64,000 nt of DNA from Tricholoma matsutake (lineage: Eukaryota; Basidiomycota; Agaricomycetes; Agaricales; Tricholomataceae): the NCBI GenBank assembly GCA_026075535.2, contig AP026549.1:4340001-4404000 (forward strand), written 5' to 3'. The notes below the pieces were generated by a model. It was not told where the DNA came from, ran no database searches, and saw only the letters and a program-made list of their open reading frames with translations. The translations under genes and the position numbers were made by a program. Positions 21,831 through 32,002 of this stretch are shown piece after piece; position 1 is the first letter of the stretch, and the number at the start of each line of letters is the position of its first letter.

Positions 21831-23584
21831 GCAGCCGGTGACTTAAATAACTGTTAATACCTGTGACACCGCCAAAACGGGTATGGTATGTCACAGGTCC
21901 AGCATTTCGGCAACCATACCCATACCTGTCAAACCTGTGGGTCATTTACCATGGGTTTACCCATACCCACCCTATGCATTTGCACTATGTGTCAAGGGCA
22001 TCTATTATTAGATAGCTCAGAAGCAGAAATGTTGTCTAAAAATAGACAATGTTTGGAAATGGATGATGAAGTAGTGGAAGCCATGAAAGCTCTGAAGGAA
22101 AAGAAGAAGGGTAATATTAAAGGAGATGAATGGGCTGAGGAGCAAGGATTGGTATTATTCTGAGGAAAGGTGTATGTACCAAAGGATCAGGATTTGCAAA
22201 GGGAGATCATCTGGTTACATCATAATACGCCAACTGCTGGACACCCAGGAAGGTGGAAGACATTGGAATTAGTAATGAGAAATTATTGGTGGCCTGGAAT
22301 TTCTAAATATGTGTTGGGGTATGCAAATGGATATGATACATGCATGAGGAGGAAGAAATTTCCAGAGAAACCTGCAGGGAAATTAATGCTGAACCCTATA
22401 CCTAAAGCACCATGGTGAGATATATCTGTGGATTTTATCACTGGATTACCCAAGGCTCAAGGGTATGATGCAATATTCATAGTATGCAACCGCTTCACAA
22501 AAGAGGTCCATATTATTCCTACTACTACAGAAATCTCATCATTGGGCTTGGCATGCCTCTATCTAAACCAGGTATGATGGTTACATGGATTACCTGATAC
22601 CATTATCTCCGATTGTGGACCACAATTTGCCTCCACATTTATGCAAGAATTAAACAACATATTGGGGATTCAAACTAAATTATCTACAGCATATCACCCG
22701 CAAACTGATGGGCAGACAGAGAGAATGAACCAGGAGTTGGAGCAGTACCTATGTATGTTTGTCAACTACTGACAAACCAACTGGCCCGAATGGTTGGCAA
22801 TTGCCAAATTTTCCCACAATAACAAATTCCATTCAGCTACTTGCATGTCACCCTTCTTTGCTAATTATGGGTATCATCCCTACATGGGAATAGATCCCCA
22901 AAGGGAAGTTAAGGTACAGTCAGTAGAAGACTTTGTATCTAAGATGCAAAAGGTACAGGAAGAAGTGGAGGCAGCATTGATGAAAGCATGTGATGATATG
23001 ATGCAACACACAGATCGTACTCGAGCTCTCACTCCAGAGTACAATCTTGGTGACTTGGTATGGCTAAGTACCAAAAACCTAAATATTCCATGACCTTCTA
23101 GGAAACTTATGGAGAAACAAGTTGGCCCATATGTGATCTCTAAAGTAATTTTTCCTAATGCAGTAGTGCTAAAATTACCTTGATCATTCAAAATTGATCC
23201 TGAGATTAAAGTTTCCCACCTACACCCCTACCGCCCGCCCACTATTCCTGGCCAACAAACCACTCCACAACCTCCAATAATAGTAGAAGGTGCTCCAGAA
23301 TATATAGTTGAAGAAATTCTAGACTCACATCTTTGATGGAATAAATTGGAGTTCTTAATAAAGTGGAAGAACTATACTGACGAAAATAATTCATGGGAAC
23401 CTGAAGAGAATTGTAAGCAAGTACATAATGCAATCACCCAATTCTTTAAACATAATCCAAATGCTCCATGTTGCATTGCGAGAATGGTGTATGAGGGGAT
23501 GAAATTTTGGCCTTACCAAAACTTCACAGAGGGGACAGATACAATATTTTCTTGCCTGGAAGTTGATGCATAAAAGGGGGGTAA

Positions 23585-23964
23585 TGTTAGGAAACAGCCC
23601 CATTACTTAATAAAATTTCATTTTATTTTATTATGCCGAATTATGCTACACTTTGATAGCATGAGAATTTTATTTTGCATGCATCAATATGTACCACATG
23701 TATGAGCACATCGGTAACAAAAATGTACAATATATGTAACATAGTATATAAACCTTAAATATACACCTAGGGGACCCTAGTTGTGTTCTCTTAGGTATTC
23801 CACCTACACTTGTGGTGCGAAACACCTTTCTCAACCAACTCATCTATTAATAACCCCTCGCATCAAAACCATCAATTCCCCCATCATGTGCACACATCCC
23901 GCTCCCTTCTTGTAGAGAGAACCCGCATGGTCTTAGCTAGCAGATAGTGGGTGTTGCCCTAACA
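23585..23964 (+). repeat. 3' LTR of element I
   Basis: 380 bp, TGTTAGGAAACAGCCC to GTTGCCCTAACA, sharing the AAACAGC subfamily mark with the 5' LTR at 615. Confidence 0.9.
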
Positions 23965-24156
23965 GGACCCCAGTTGTGTTCTCTTAGGTATTCCACCTAT
24001 ACTTGTGGTGCAAAATACCTTTCTCAACCAACTATTCTATTAATGACCCCTCACATCAAAACCATCAATTTCCCCATCATGCACACGCATCCTGCCCCCT
24101 TCTTGTAGAGAGAACCCATATGGTCTTAGCTAGCAGATAGTGGTGTCACCCTAACA
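23965..24156 (+). repeat. Right fragment of the Gypsy LTR split by element I
   Basis: Begins GGACCCCAGTTGTG, the exact continuation of the fragment ending at 614, and runs to CCCTAACA at 24156. Together they show element I landed inside an LTR of its own family. Confidence 0.85.
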
Positions 24157-24250
24157 AGCTCCAACTATATTTTTGAGTTACTGACAGTGCTCCAATCCCA
24201 TTGGATTGTACTGATGTTCCATGTGTCCCTACTAAGACTGTACCACATGC

Positions 24251-24496
24251 ATGTTTTCAAATAGGGTTCAACCCAAACCCTATGATTTCAGTGCACCAGA
24301 TGACCAAGAGTGGTTCATTGATGAGATCCTCGGGCACCAATGGGCCAATGGAAAAAATCTTGAATTTGAAGCATGGTGGAGTCTTGGAGACACCACATGG
24401 GAGCCCATAAATTTTTGCAAGGATTTAGAGGCCCTAGACCAATACTTTGAATTACAGGGCATACAATGCCCTGCTCAGTCAGCAAAATATCAGTAA
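24251..24496 (+). pseudogene. Chromodomain C-terminus of another Gypsy-type Pol
   Basis: The 81-codon frame has a chromodomain-like core: EWFIDEILGHQWANGKNLEF, then WWSLGDTTWEP, then LEALDQYFELQGI. This pattern is common at the C-terminus of fungal Gypsy integrases. It differs from the chromodomains of elements I-VII, so it comes from another lineage. No integrase precedes it because the LTR remnant ends at 24156. An alternative is a fragment of a host chromodomain gene. Confidence 0.55.
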
Positions 24497-24922
24497 ACTC
24501 AGAAATTATGGCTGGGCTGCTTTACATATATGGCAGGGAACAAGAAATTTCTTTCCTTCAACCACTACTATCAACCCAACATCAGACACTCGAACACAAC
24601 AACATGCACCAAAACACCAACCAATACTTTTGACCTACAACGTACACATAGCAGAGAATAGACAGGATTCTTCCTCTGCCACACCATAAGTCTTAAGTTA
24701 CCTTCTAAGTTACCAACTGTAACAATTGATCAATTCTATGTGGTGTGGAGCCTAAGATATCTTTATAGGTGCAAAGACTGCAAAGATCCTTGAGGTAAGA
24801 CAAAGACATGGAAAGATACTTCAAAGACAACCATCCAAGAGACAAAGACCTGCAAGACTAGCCTGGAGTTTTGCTGGTGTAGATAACTGTAACAATTGAT
24901 GTGTGTAAGTGAGCAATTATAA
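24497..24922. other. Non-coding spacer
   Basis: No gene is evident. The word AACTGTAACAATTGAT occurs twice (near 24715 and 24883), bracketing a purine-rich stretch of repeated AAAGAC. Confidence 0.5.
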
Positions 24923-26060
24923 TTAATTGCCCTGTAAGTCTGTTGCCTTCTCAACAATGAGGATATTCTTTGCATGAAGAAGAGGTAGTTGCTGATGAAC
25001 CAAGGTCTCCATATCACCCATCTCAGCAATCTGAGCCTCCGGAGGTATTATGGCGGTAATCTCAACTTTCTGGAGTCGGGAATATGCCGAGTGAGTTAGG
25101 ATCATATCCATCTGCCTCCAAATCTCAAGTAGCCTGATTGGTTGAGACCAGTCAATGTCTGTTGAGAAAATCCATGGCTGAACAAACTCAATCGTGAGTT
25201 TCAAATGCTCTAGCCTTGCATGAGATCCGAGACTGGAATCTAGTATGCGAATCATAAACGGAAAGGTACCAAATCCACTTGATAGGTCAATCACACCATC
25301 AAGTTTCATAGAACGTGAAGATGGCATGAAAGTGATAGGAGGAAGATTGAACATCCCTGTATATGGACTATGAGAAATGCGGAGTTGAATGGAGGACTTG
25401 AAGTTCATCACCTTCAAACTTTATGTCTCTACGTAACTTCCATGTAAATTGTTCGACTGCTGGAGCATAAGAATATCCCTCTAGACGAGCACCATCTTGA
25501 GCGCTCTGTTGTTCTACAGTCTCTGGAATATCCAAGTACACTTCATTCAAAAACAAGTGTTTGACAAGGCCCATATCGGAAAGTAGAGAGATCGGCATTC
25601 GGTTGATGGTGGAAAGGTGTAGCTTTGAAAGCGACGGTAAACGTATGATATGCTGGATTGCCGCTTGGACGTTACTAGATATTCGTCCCCACTGCAAAAA
25701 AGGAGGTGACGAAACAAGTGAGAAGGCCGTAAGACGATGCAATGGGAGACGAAGGATGGCCAGCAGAGATGACGGGTTTTTCGAGAACCATAGATCAAGT
25801 GACAGCTTTGTTTGAGGGACCCTTCTTATCACGGTCAAATTTGTGATGAAGGATAGGATGTGCGAATTCTCGATGAGGACAGAATGTAGTCGCTTGCATT
25901 GTGTGTCGCTGCGGAGGTGAATGTGAGAAAATAACCGCTTGCGACTGGGCAGTAAGAACGAGCTAGAAACCAATGCACATCGCCTTAACGTGCTTTTGGT
26001 ATCAATTGCCTCAATGACACCGTCAATAATGTCCTGTGGAATTGTTAGTGGATTAGTCAT
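24923..26060 (-). CDS. F-box-like protein, probable host gene
   Basis: The N-terminus (ATG at 26060) reads TIPQDIIDGVIEAIDTKSTL, RRCALVSSSFLLPSRKRLFSHI, the pattern of basidiomycete F-box-like proteins: I-P-x-E/D-I-I-D, then C-A-L-V-S, then R-x-x-L-F. A Leu-rich body of about 380 codons follows, without a recognisable repeat. F-box proteins normally link substrates to SCF ubiquitin ligases through Skp1; that is family knowledge. The frame changes near 25370-25410. Either there is a roughly 50-nt intron with a weak donor or a one-base indel has broken the gene. It has no TE signature and few CpG-type stops, unlike its surroundings. The C-terminus ends TAA near 24923. Confidence 0.6.
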
Positions 26061-26964
26061 GACAAAGTGCACTGATGACGTTGTCGAACAAAAGCGCAGT
26101 GCGGCACTGCTTCAAGCTTGAAAGTTGCAATATGATCACGTGATAGTTTTGAAAAACACACCAAACGCTCATAGATGGGTTACGACAGAAGGGGGGTAAG
26201 CAGACAAATATACTTTGTCTTAAGAACACGATTTGAACATTGTGTGGATATAAAAGCCAGCGGGGAAGTGGAATGAGAAGATATCTGATGCGGGCACTTG
26301 AAGAATCATGAATAGCAACCAAAGGAGCGAACATGCAGTTGAACTAGAGCCAAGAAATACGAGGAACGACATGCTCTCGACAGGAACATGCAGAACACGA
26401 AGAAAGCATGCTCGTTGAAGAAAGTCACCCTCATCGCGACTCTTCGAGGTTCAGCTCCGACAAATTGGCGTCGGGGTAGACATATGCAAAGACTTTATTG
26501 ATAATCGAGGCCCGTAGATATTTCAAATCCATTCAGGAGCCGAGGAAGGCTGAGCAGCCGTACAAACAGAAGTGGGACAATCTGTGCATGGTGCGAAAGC
26601 GTAACGCTCGGCGGTCCGATCTTATAATCCGCTCGTTGGCGGCGACACTAGCAGGCCCCTACAATATTTGTGAAGGTGAAGTTTCTGCATCGCCAGGGGT
26701 GAGCGACCATCACTACTCGGTCTAATTCATGCTCCATGCCCACTTTCCCCCTAACATAGCGACAATGATTTAAATAACAGGATTCGTCTTTTGACATTTT
26801 TGGGGTCTTTGGGATCTTTGGAAAGACGTCAAAGCTCTTGAAGACCAAAAGATGTGCATCATTGGGTGAGATGTCAGTGTCTTTGAAGGCAAGGTACATA
26901 GTCTAAGACATGCTGTATCTTTAAAAAAGACAATTTTAAAGACAATCCAGAGACACTGGTTTGA
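26061..26964. other. Intergenic region upstream of the F-box-like gene
   Basis: No supported gene. A GGATATAAAAGCC TATA-like box lies at about 26247-26259 on the plus strand. Frames of 60-130 codons here lack recognisable motifs. Confidence 0.45.
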
Positions 26965-26972
26965 GTGGGCCG

Positions 26973-28675
26973 TAGGGCTGCACACCGTGACCGTACAGTA
27001 CGGCATAGACGGACCCGTAGTACGGTCGCCGTACCCGTACCGTTGCAGCTCTTTGCAACTATGTAGACGGACGGTGGATGGGACGGTCAGTACCCGTCCA
27101 ATGCCGTCCAAGGTACGGCCGTCAACGGGATTAGACGGCATTGGACGGGAATCTCCGAGCAAACTTTAATTTTTTTCCTATCAACATGCCACAGACTAGA
27201 TGATCGAACAACACACAACTCGCACCGTTGCCATTGAACACCATGCAAACCACATACTAGCCGTACCGCTGTCCCACTTTGAAATATATCTTGTTCTTTC
27301 AGATTTCCTTCAGTGTCCCTTCATTTTCTTGAGCCCTGATTTTATTCGGTGACGATGTCAAGCCTGGGATAGTACTCACGCTAGGCTGGCCGTCGACGAC
27401 TCAAGAAATGTACGTGGAGTACATTTTAATCACATTTCAATGCAATAGTGTCAATAACCATGGTTTTGTCTTTATCATTGATCTCTGAGACGCGAAACCA
27501 ACACAGGGGCATCCACGGTAATTGGAAAAAAAAATCAAGACAGGCTCACAGTGTTGCCGAGGAAAATTTTCATCATGAGGTCGAGACAAGATAAAATGCT
27601 CATGGAAACAACTTGAAGCTCAGAACTGTCGTCTCAGTATGGCAGATCAGCCTGTGCAATATCTCGAGGACTACAAGACGACATCAAAACTATTCTTTGC
27701 AATCTTCCAGATTCAGTTTCGCTGAATATCAAAGCAGGACTCACAGATGCCCACTGCAAACTCAGTGATTACTACTACCAGTACGACACATCTCCCTTCT
27801 ATACATGGGCTGCATGTATGTGCCTAATTGTCTGTGCGATCATTCACTTAATGAGTGAATGATAACAGTGCTTGATCCTCGGATATCATATGAGGGCATG
27901 AAGATAGATTATGCCGATGACCCGATGCTTGCCGAGCACCTCGAACAATCAAAATCAAACTTCTTCAACTACTTCCATGAAAATTATGCATATGCGGTCG
28001 TCTCTACACCATCATCAGTGAATTCTCCGAGTCCATCCGTTCAAACCAAACCTATTATGGGTTCCCCTCAGAAATCCTTCATGGCTCGATATCGCAGGAA
28101 AGAGAAGCCATCCGTCAATGAGCTCGAAGAATATTTCAAACTTCCTGCTGAAGATTTCGATGCGTGCAATCCAATTCACTGGTGGATGGGTCGACGAGCT
28201 CAGTTCCCAAACTTGTTTCGCCTTGCTCGTGACATTTTATGTATACCTGGTGAGTCATTCTAGCATATTTACAAAATTTTAACGCATCATCTTCACATCT
28301 AGGTTCTGCTGTTGCCGTCGAGCAGGTCTTCTCAGGTGGTCGGGACACCATTTCTCTTCGCTGTGCAAGCCTTAATGCTGATACCATCCATATTTTAATG
28401 CTTGTTAAGAAGCGCTTACATCTGGCTTGCGCAAAGGCTACTGCAGCCCTACATTGTTGAATACGTAGATAGTCAATCCTATATGTCTATTTTTGTCTTC
28501 TTTATTGCATCCTGTCTACCGTACATGACTGTCCAATGGCCGTATCCATACCCGTCCCGTAGCCATTGGAGTTCTACTTACCAAACTATATGGATGGTGG
28601 ACAGTTGAGCCATACCCATCTGATGCCCATCGATTGTATGGCCGTACCCGTCAGACGGTACAGTGTGCAGCCCTA
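26973..28675 (+). mobile_element. hAT transposon deletion derivative (element C)
   Basis: 1,703 bp with terminal inverted repeats TAGGGCTGCACAC (26973 on) and GTGTGCAGCCCTA (ending 28675), extended by imperfect CCGTAC/GTACGG repeats. Flanked by GTGGGCCG at 26965-26972 and 28676-28683, a perfect 8-bp hAT target duplication. It retains only the C-terminal part of a hAT transposase; the BED finger and the catalytic core are missing. Confidence 0.9.
27617..28460 (+). pseudogene. hAT transposase, C-terminal exons
   Basis: Three exon pieces are joined by two clear introns: 27816-27868 (GTATGT...AACAG) and 28250-28302 (GTGAGT...TCTAG), each 53 nt. The first exon ends SPFYTWAA and the second opens LDPRISYEGMKIDY, together forming the hAT pattern before the dimerisation region. 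The hATC dimerisation domain follows: ELEEYFKLP, NPIHWWMGRRAQFPNLFRLA, then after the intron AVEQVFSGGRDTIS. The last residues run to TGA 28458-28460. Reading is open throughout these exons. Without the N-terminal catalytic DDE part it cannot transpose by itself. Confidence 0.8.
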
Positions 28676-28683
28676 GTGGGCCG

Positions 28684-29061
28684 CTGCTGCAGGTCCGAGT
28701 TCTCAACAACTCTAATATACAATGCTGATGTTGCTCTTCTTGAACAGTTTGTACACATGTCAGAGACATGATCAAAGTGTCCTTCATTGTTGTCCTGTAG
28801 CAATTCCATCATGAAGCCATACCATGCCATCAGATGTAGTAGTAGTAGTAGTAGTATATTACTGGCATGGTCCAATCGCTGAACGCCAGGGGTCCAAGAG
28901 TTTCCCAATGTCATTAAGTACAGGCAAGCTATCTAACTATTATACATCTTTGTCTCAGGCCCATGATCATGACTTCCAGCGGGCGAAACGGCCTTCGACG
29001 TCGATCACTGGACAGTTATAACCATGGGCAAGGGGTATAGAACCCCGCTGAAAGTTTCTCC
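28684..29061. other. Non-coding spacer with (TAG)n microsatellite
   Basis: No gene seen. A run of TAG trinucleotides lies near 28837-28857. Confidence 0.5.
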
Positions 29062-30450
29062 TTTTTTTTTTTTTTTTTTTGAAGCGGATGTATCATTCAA
29101 ATACAGCATTCTCAGATACATAGACTGGTACAGCCTGAAAGAGCTCTAACACTTCATATGTAAATTTGGCAAGCAGTCTGATGGTAGTCCTTTCCTTCAA
29201 TATCATTTTGAATAGATCAATAGAAGAGACCATGGGACGCCGAGGCAAATGTGGTATCTCAGTGTACATTCTGTCTGAGAATTTCTTGTGAAGGTTATTC
29301 AGCTCATATGAGCTGGTGCACTCCAGCAATGCATGTTCAGGGCTCTCCACCGAATTTTTACAAAGATGGCATAATCTCCATTGTTGCTGGACATGTGGGC
29401 GGCGATGTTCTGGCCATCTTAGGCATTCTATAGCCAATGCATGCGAAGAGAGCAGGAGACCTGTAAGTGCTTTTCTATGAACACTGTTGGGTACACTGAG
29501 GTAATGTCTGAAATGAAGTGTCTTATGGCTTGGAGAATCTTTGTCAGGTTCAAGTCTGTTTTGAAGAAGATACAATTTAGGGGAGGCCTCAAGTTCACTT
29601 TGGATATAGGCTTCCATCTTGAATTTAAAAAGCTTTGTCACCTCATCCACTTGAAGAGGTGTGATGCTTTCAAGGTCAGGAAGCGGGACATGGAATGGCA
29701 GATTCAGAAATATGTATTGTAGATCCATTGTCCATGATGCTTTATTCTCCTTTGCAAGCCTTACTGAGTCCATGTATGCCTTCTTTGCATGACGCTTGGT
29801 GGGTAGGCTTGTGAGGTAGCGCAGATAACCAAGAGTGAGTATAATTCTCCGAAACTGCAATGGTACTAAAGAGGTCTCTGTAAACAGTGGTGTTATCATT
29901 GACCTTCTATGTAAACCCAGGACCCGGTGGAGATATGATGTTTGCACATCCGAGAGTTTCTCCAGAAGAGGAAGGTCGACATCAAGTATAACCTCATATC
30001 CATGGATAAGGTGGGGGTCAATCTGTGCCATATAGAGCTTCTTGGCCTCCCATGGGGGAAGTGTGCCTATAATAGACTCCATACCTAGCACTGTATTACC
30101 AACTGATCGAGCTTTGCTTGCTTTATTTTTGTAGTGTTTAGCAAAGATGTTGCATTGTGTAGACTGTAATGTTATACCAACATATGTTTGCTCTGTCTTC
30201 AACATGACAGGTTTGTCGCCAAACAGGAAGAGAGGTAGTGTGTGGGGAATTGGTCCAAATATCATGATCAGTGATTTCACTGCACTGAGTAACATGAAAT
30301 TTAGGCTACACCACTGCCATAGCACATTCATCTTTTTCTGAGCCCCCTTAGGATTTGTCGATATGAGTATAATGTCATCAGCCTGCTCTGATGATACGAG
30401 CTGTAAAGTGGTCATTGTGGTGATATTATATATATGAAAGGGCATGTCGT
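29062..30450 (-). mobile_element. 5'-truncated LINE of a second clade
   Basis: A T19 tract at 29062-29080 is the poly(A) tail on the plus strand, followed directly by the reverse complement of a LINE ORF2 3' half. Sequence homology stops around 30450, inside the RT domain, as expected of incomplete reverse transcription. I could not identify a target duplication, so the exact 5' junction is approximate. Confidence 0.8.
29093..30445 (-). pseudogene. LINE ORF2 C-terminal half (RT catalytic box to C-terminus)
   Basis: The fragment starts just before the RT catalytic box EQADDIILIST and continues KMNVLWQWCSLNFMLLSAVKS and MIFGPIPHTLPLFLFGDKPV. This matches agaricomycete LINEs with the EQADD variant of YADD. 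A long C-terminal region ends in a cysteine cluster (CHLCKNSVESPEHALLEC, near 29390-29340). All 450 codons are open, and the DD pair is encoded GAT-GAC, without a CpG between the codons. It lacks endonuclease and most of RT, so it is a dead copy despite the clean frame. It may be young or may escape the CpG decay affecting the other elements. Confidence 0.8.
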
Positions 30451-31540
30451 ATTGTGATTCATGACACGAACCTCACTAAGCCAGAGTCACGGAGAAGGAA
30501 CAGGCAGAAAAGGTATTTTGATAAGAGCTCTATCGGTACTAGTGGTGGTTGTAGGTCCAGAAGCTAGTAAGTAAGCGAGTCCCAATGCTGTGATGTCCCG
30601 CTTGGTAAACCATGAGTAAATAGGTTTGTTACACACCATGAGCAAGGGTGCCTGTGCCTCTCTAGACTGCCAAGAGACCACTGGCAACCGGTGTCCAGCT
30701 GAACATCATGCAACAGACAAGTCTCCGGTAGCTGACCTTAAATATCAGATGATGAGTCGATCTGATTGATATAAGGTCTGCCCCAACTTAAGAGTGGCAG
30801 GGGGACCCATCAGTTGTTATTGGCCGAAAGTTACCATTGCAACTACCCATGTGATGTCAGATAGATAAGATCAATGTAATCTCAAAGCACAGATAGGTAA
30901 GCTACAGTGTATTGAATGATATGGTCTATCAAACACATACAATGTATCGAATGATATGGGTTCGGTGGATGCTGTCAAACACTCTATATGTATATATATA
31001 CATACTGTAGTATCAAATAAATTCACTTGTAATGATGTTACTTATTTACACTTATTTACTGCTTGGATTGCATCCTCGGACAGATATGGACGACATCTAT
31101 CTTTTTCTTTCTTACCATCATCACCTTCATCATCATCAATAGAGATCTCTCGCTTATAAAACCACCTCTTTTGCCTGCTTAGTCTCAGTTTGACTCTAGT
31201 GAAGTGCATGCCCCTAACACCACACACACTTACATCACTATTACAATCCTTGCTGTCCACCACACTTTGAAGCAAATCACTTGCAGCAAATATGTGGCAA
31301 ACACAGGGAGTATTTGCCGAATAGTCACAAAATAACTGCTGGCAAATATTCAGTGAATATGGGCTGTATTAGCAAGATGTTCGTTCGATAATTTACAAAT
31401 AGTAACCAAATATTCCATTCCCTGATCACATGGGCTACATATACATATTGGGGATGCGTCCACATCATATATTTGACTGTCACAATGTAGGATCACATAC
31501 ATACTTTATATATGTGGTACCTCCCCTCAGAAGGATGCCT
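30451..31540. other. Non-coding spacer
   Basis: No supported gene. A short tandem duplication (TGTAT[T/C]GAATGATATGG, near 30908 and 30944) and a TATATATATAC tract (30988-31004) are present. Sequence around 31360-31440 has weak inverted similarity to 46020-46095, a possible end of the Tnp2 element. Confidence 0.4.
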
Positions 31541-31590
31541 CCCAAATCTGCAAAGCCCAAGGATCCTGCAAGTCTACCTTCTGCACCGAC

Positions 31591-31991
31591 TGTTAGGGCG
31601 ACACTCACTATCTGCTAGCTAAGACCATGCGGGTTCTCTCTACAAGAAGGTGGCGGGATCCGCGCGCATGATGGGGGAATTGATCGTTTTGATGCGAGGG
31701 GTTATTAATAGGTAAGTTTGTTGACAAAGGCCTTTCACACCGAAAGCGTAGGTGGAATACCTAAGAGAACACAACTGGGGTCCCCTAGGCATATATTTAG
31801 GGTTTATATACTATGTTACACATATTGTACATTGTTGTTACCAACACACTCGTACATGCACGTACATTTTGATGCGTGCGAAATAAAATTCTCATGCTAT
31901 CAAAGTGTAGCATCATTTGGCGTCATGTAGCATAATTCAACATAATAAAATAAAATGAAATTTTATTAGGTAATGGGGTGGTTTCCTAACA
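31591..31991 (-). repeat. 3' LTR of element III
   Basis: 401 bp. On the minus strand it follows the polypurine tract (AAAAGGGGGG at 31995-32004). About 20 differences from the other LTR by eye, with one transversion. Confidence 0.92.
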
Positions 31992-32002
31992 TTACCCCCC
32001 TT

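Larger units (their letters stand above)
19983..21974 (-). mobile_element. hAT-like element B with modular-exon gene
   Basis: 1,992 bp with ends TAGGGTGTAGCATGGG and CCCATACCCACCCTA and a perfect 8-bp target duplication TGCATTTG (19975-19982, 21975-21982). Removing it restores the element I sequence seen intact in copies II, III and VII. It is related to element A and carries a longer version of the same multi-exon gene on the minus strand. No hAT catalytic or dimerisation domain is visible. Confidence 0.85.
19903..23573 (+). pseudogene. Pol of element I, second part (end of RNase H, integrase, chromodomain)
   Basis: Resumes at the base where the LINE interrupted it (TTATCCAGATGTAT...). It is cut again by hAT-like B at 19983-21974 and runs through the integrase zinc finger (GHPGRWKTLELVMRNYWW), core and chromodomain (LEFLIKWKNYTDENN) to TAA 23571-23573. 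Stops include 22161, 22416, 23091 and 23181. At 22196 CAA replaces the Arg CGA of copy VII, the reciprocal CpG change to the TGA in copies II and III. Confidence 0.85.
615..23964 (+). mobile_element. Ty3/Gypsy chromovirus element I (outer, interrupted)
   Basis: This is a complete but dead LTR retrotransposon of the same family as II, III, IV and VII. It begins TGTTAGG, ends CCCTAACA, and is flanked by GGACC at 610-614 and 23965-23969, the 5-bp target duplication expected of a Gypsy integrase. Its LTRs (378 and 380 bp) share a subfamily signature (GGAAACAGC) absent from element II, which pairs them with each other. A Tad1-like LINE (4683-19890) interrupts the RNase H region and a hAT-like element (19983-21974) lies just before the integrase. 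Many in-frame stops and frameshifts show it is non-coding today. Confidence 0.9.

Noticed and set aside
26498..26725. 75-codon plus-strand frame between the F-box-like gene and hAT C
   Set aside because: No motif, no homologous copy in the window and no splice or promoter support beyond a distant TATA-like word.
29062..29080. T19 tract as a transcription terminator
   Set aside because: It directly abuts the end of a minus-strand LINE ORF2 and is its poly(A) tail.
30440..30720. Target duplication for the second LINE
   Set aside because: No copy of the AAAGTTTCTCC sequence beside the T tract was found near the 5' truncation point.
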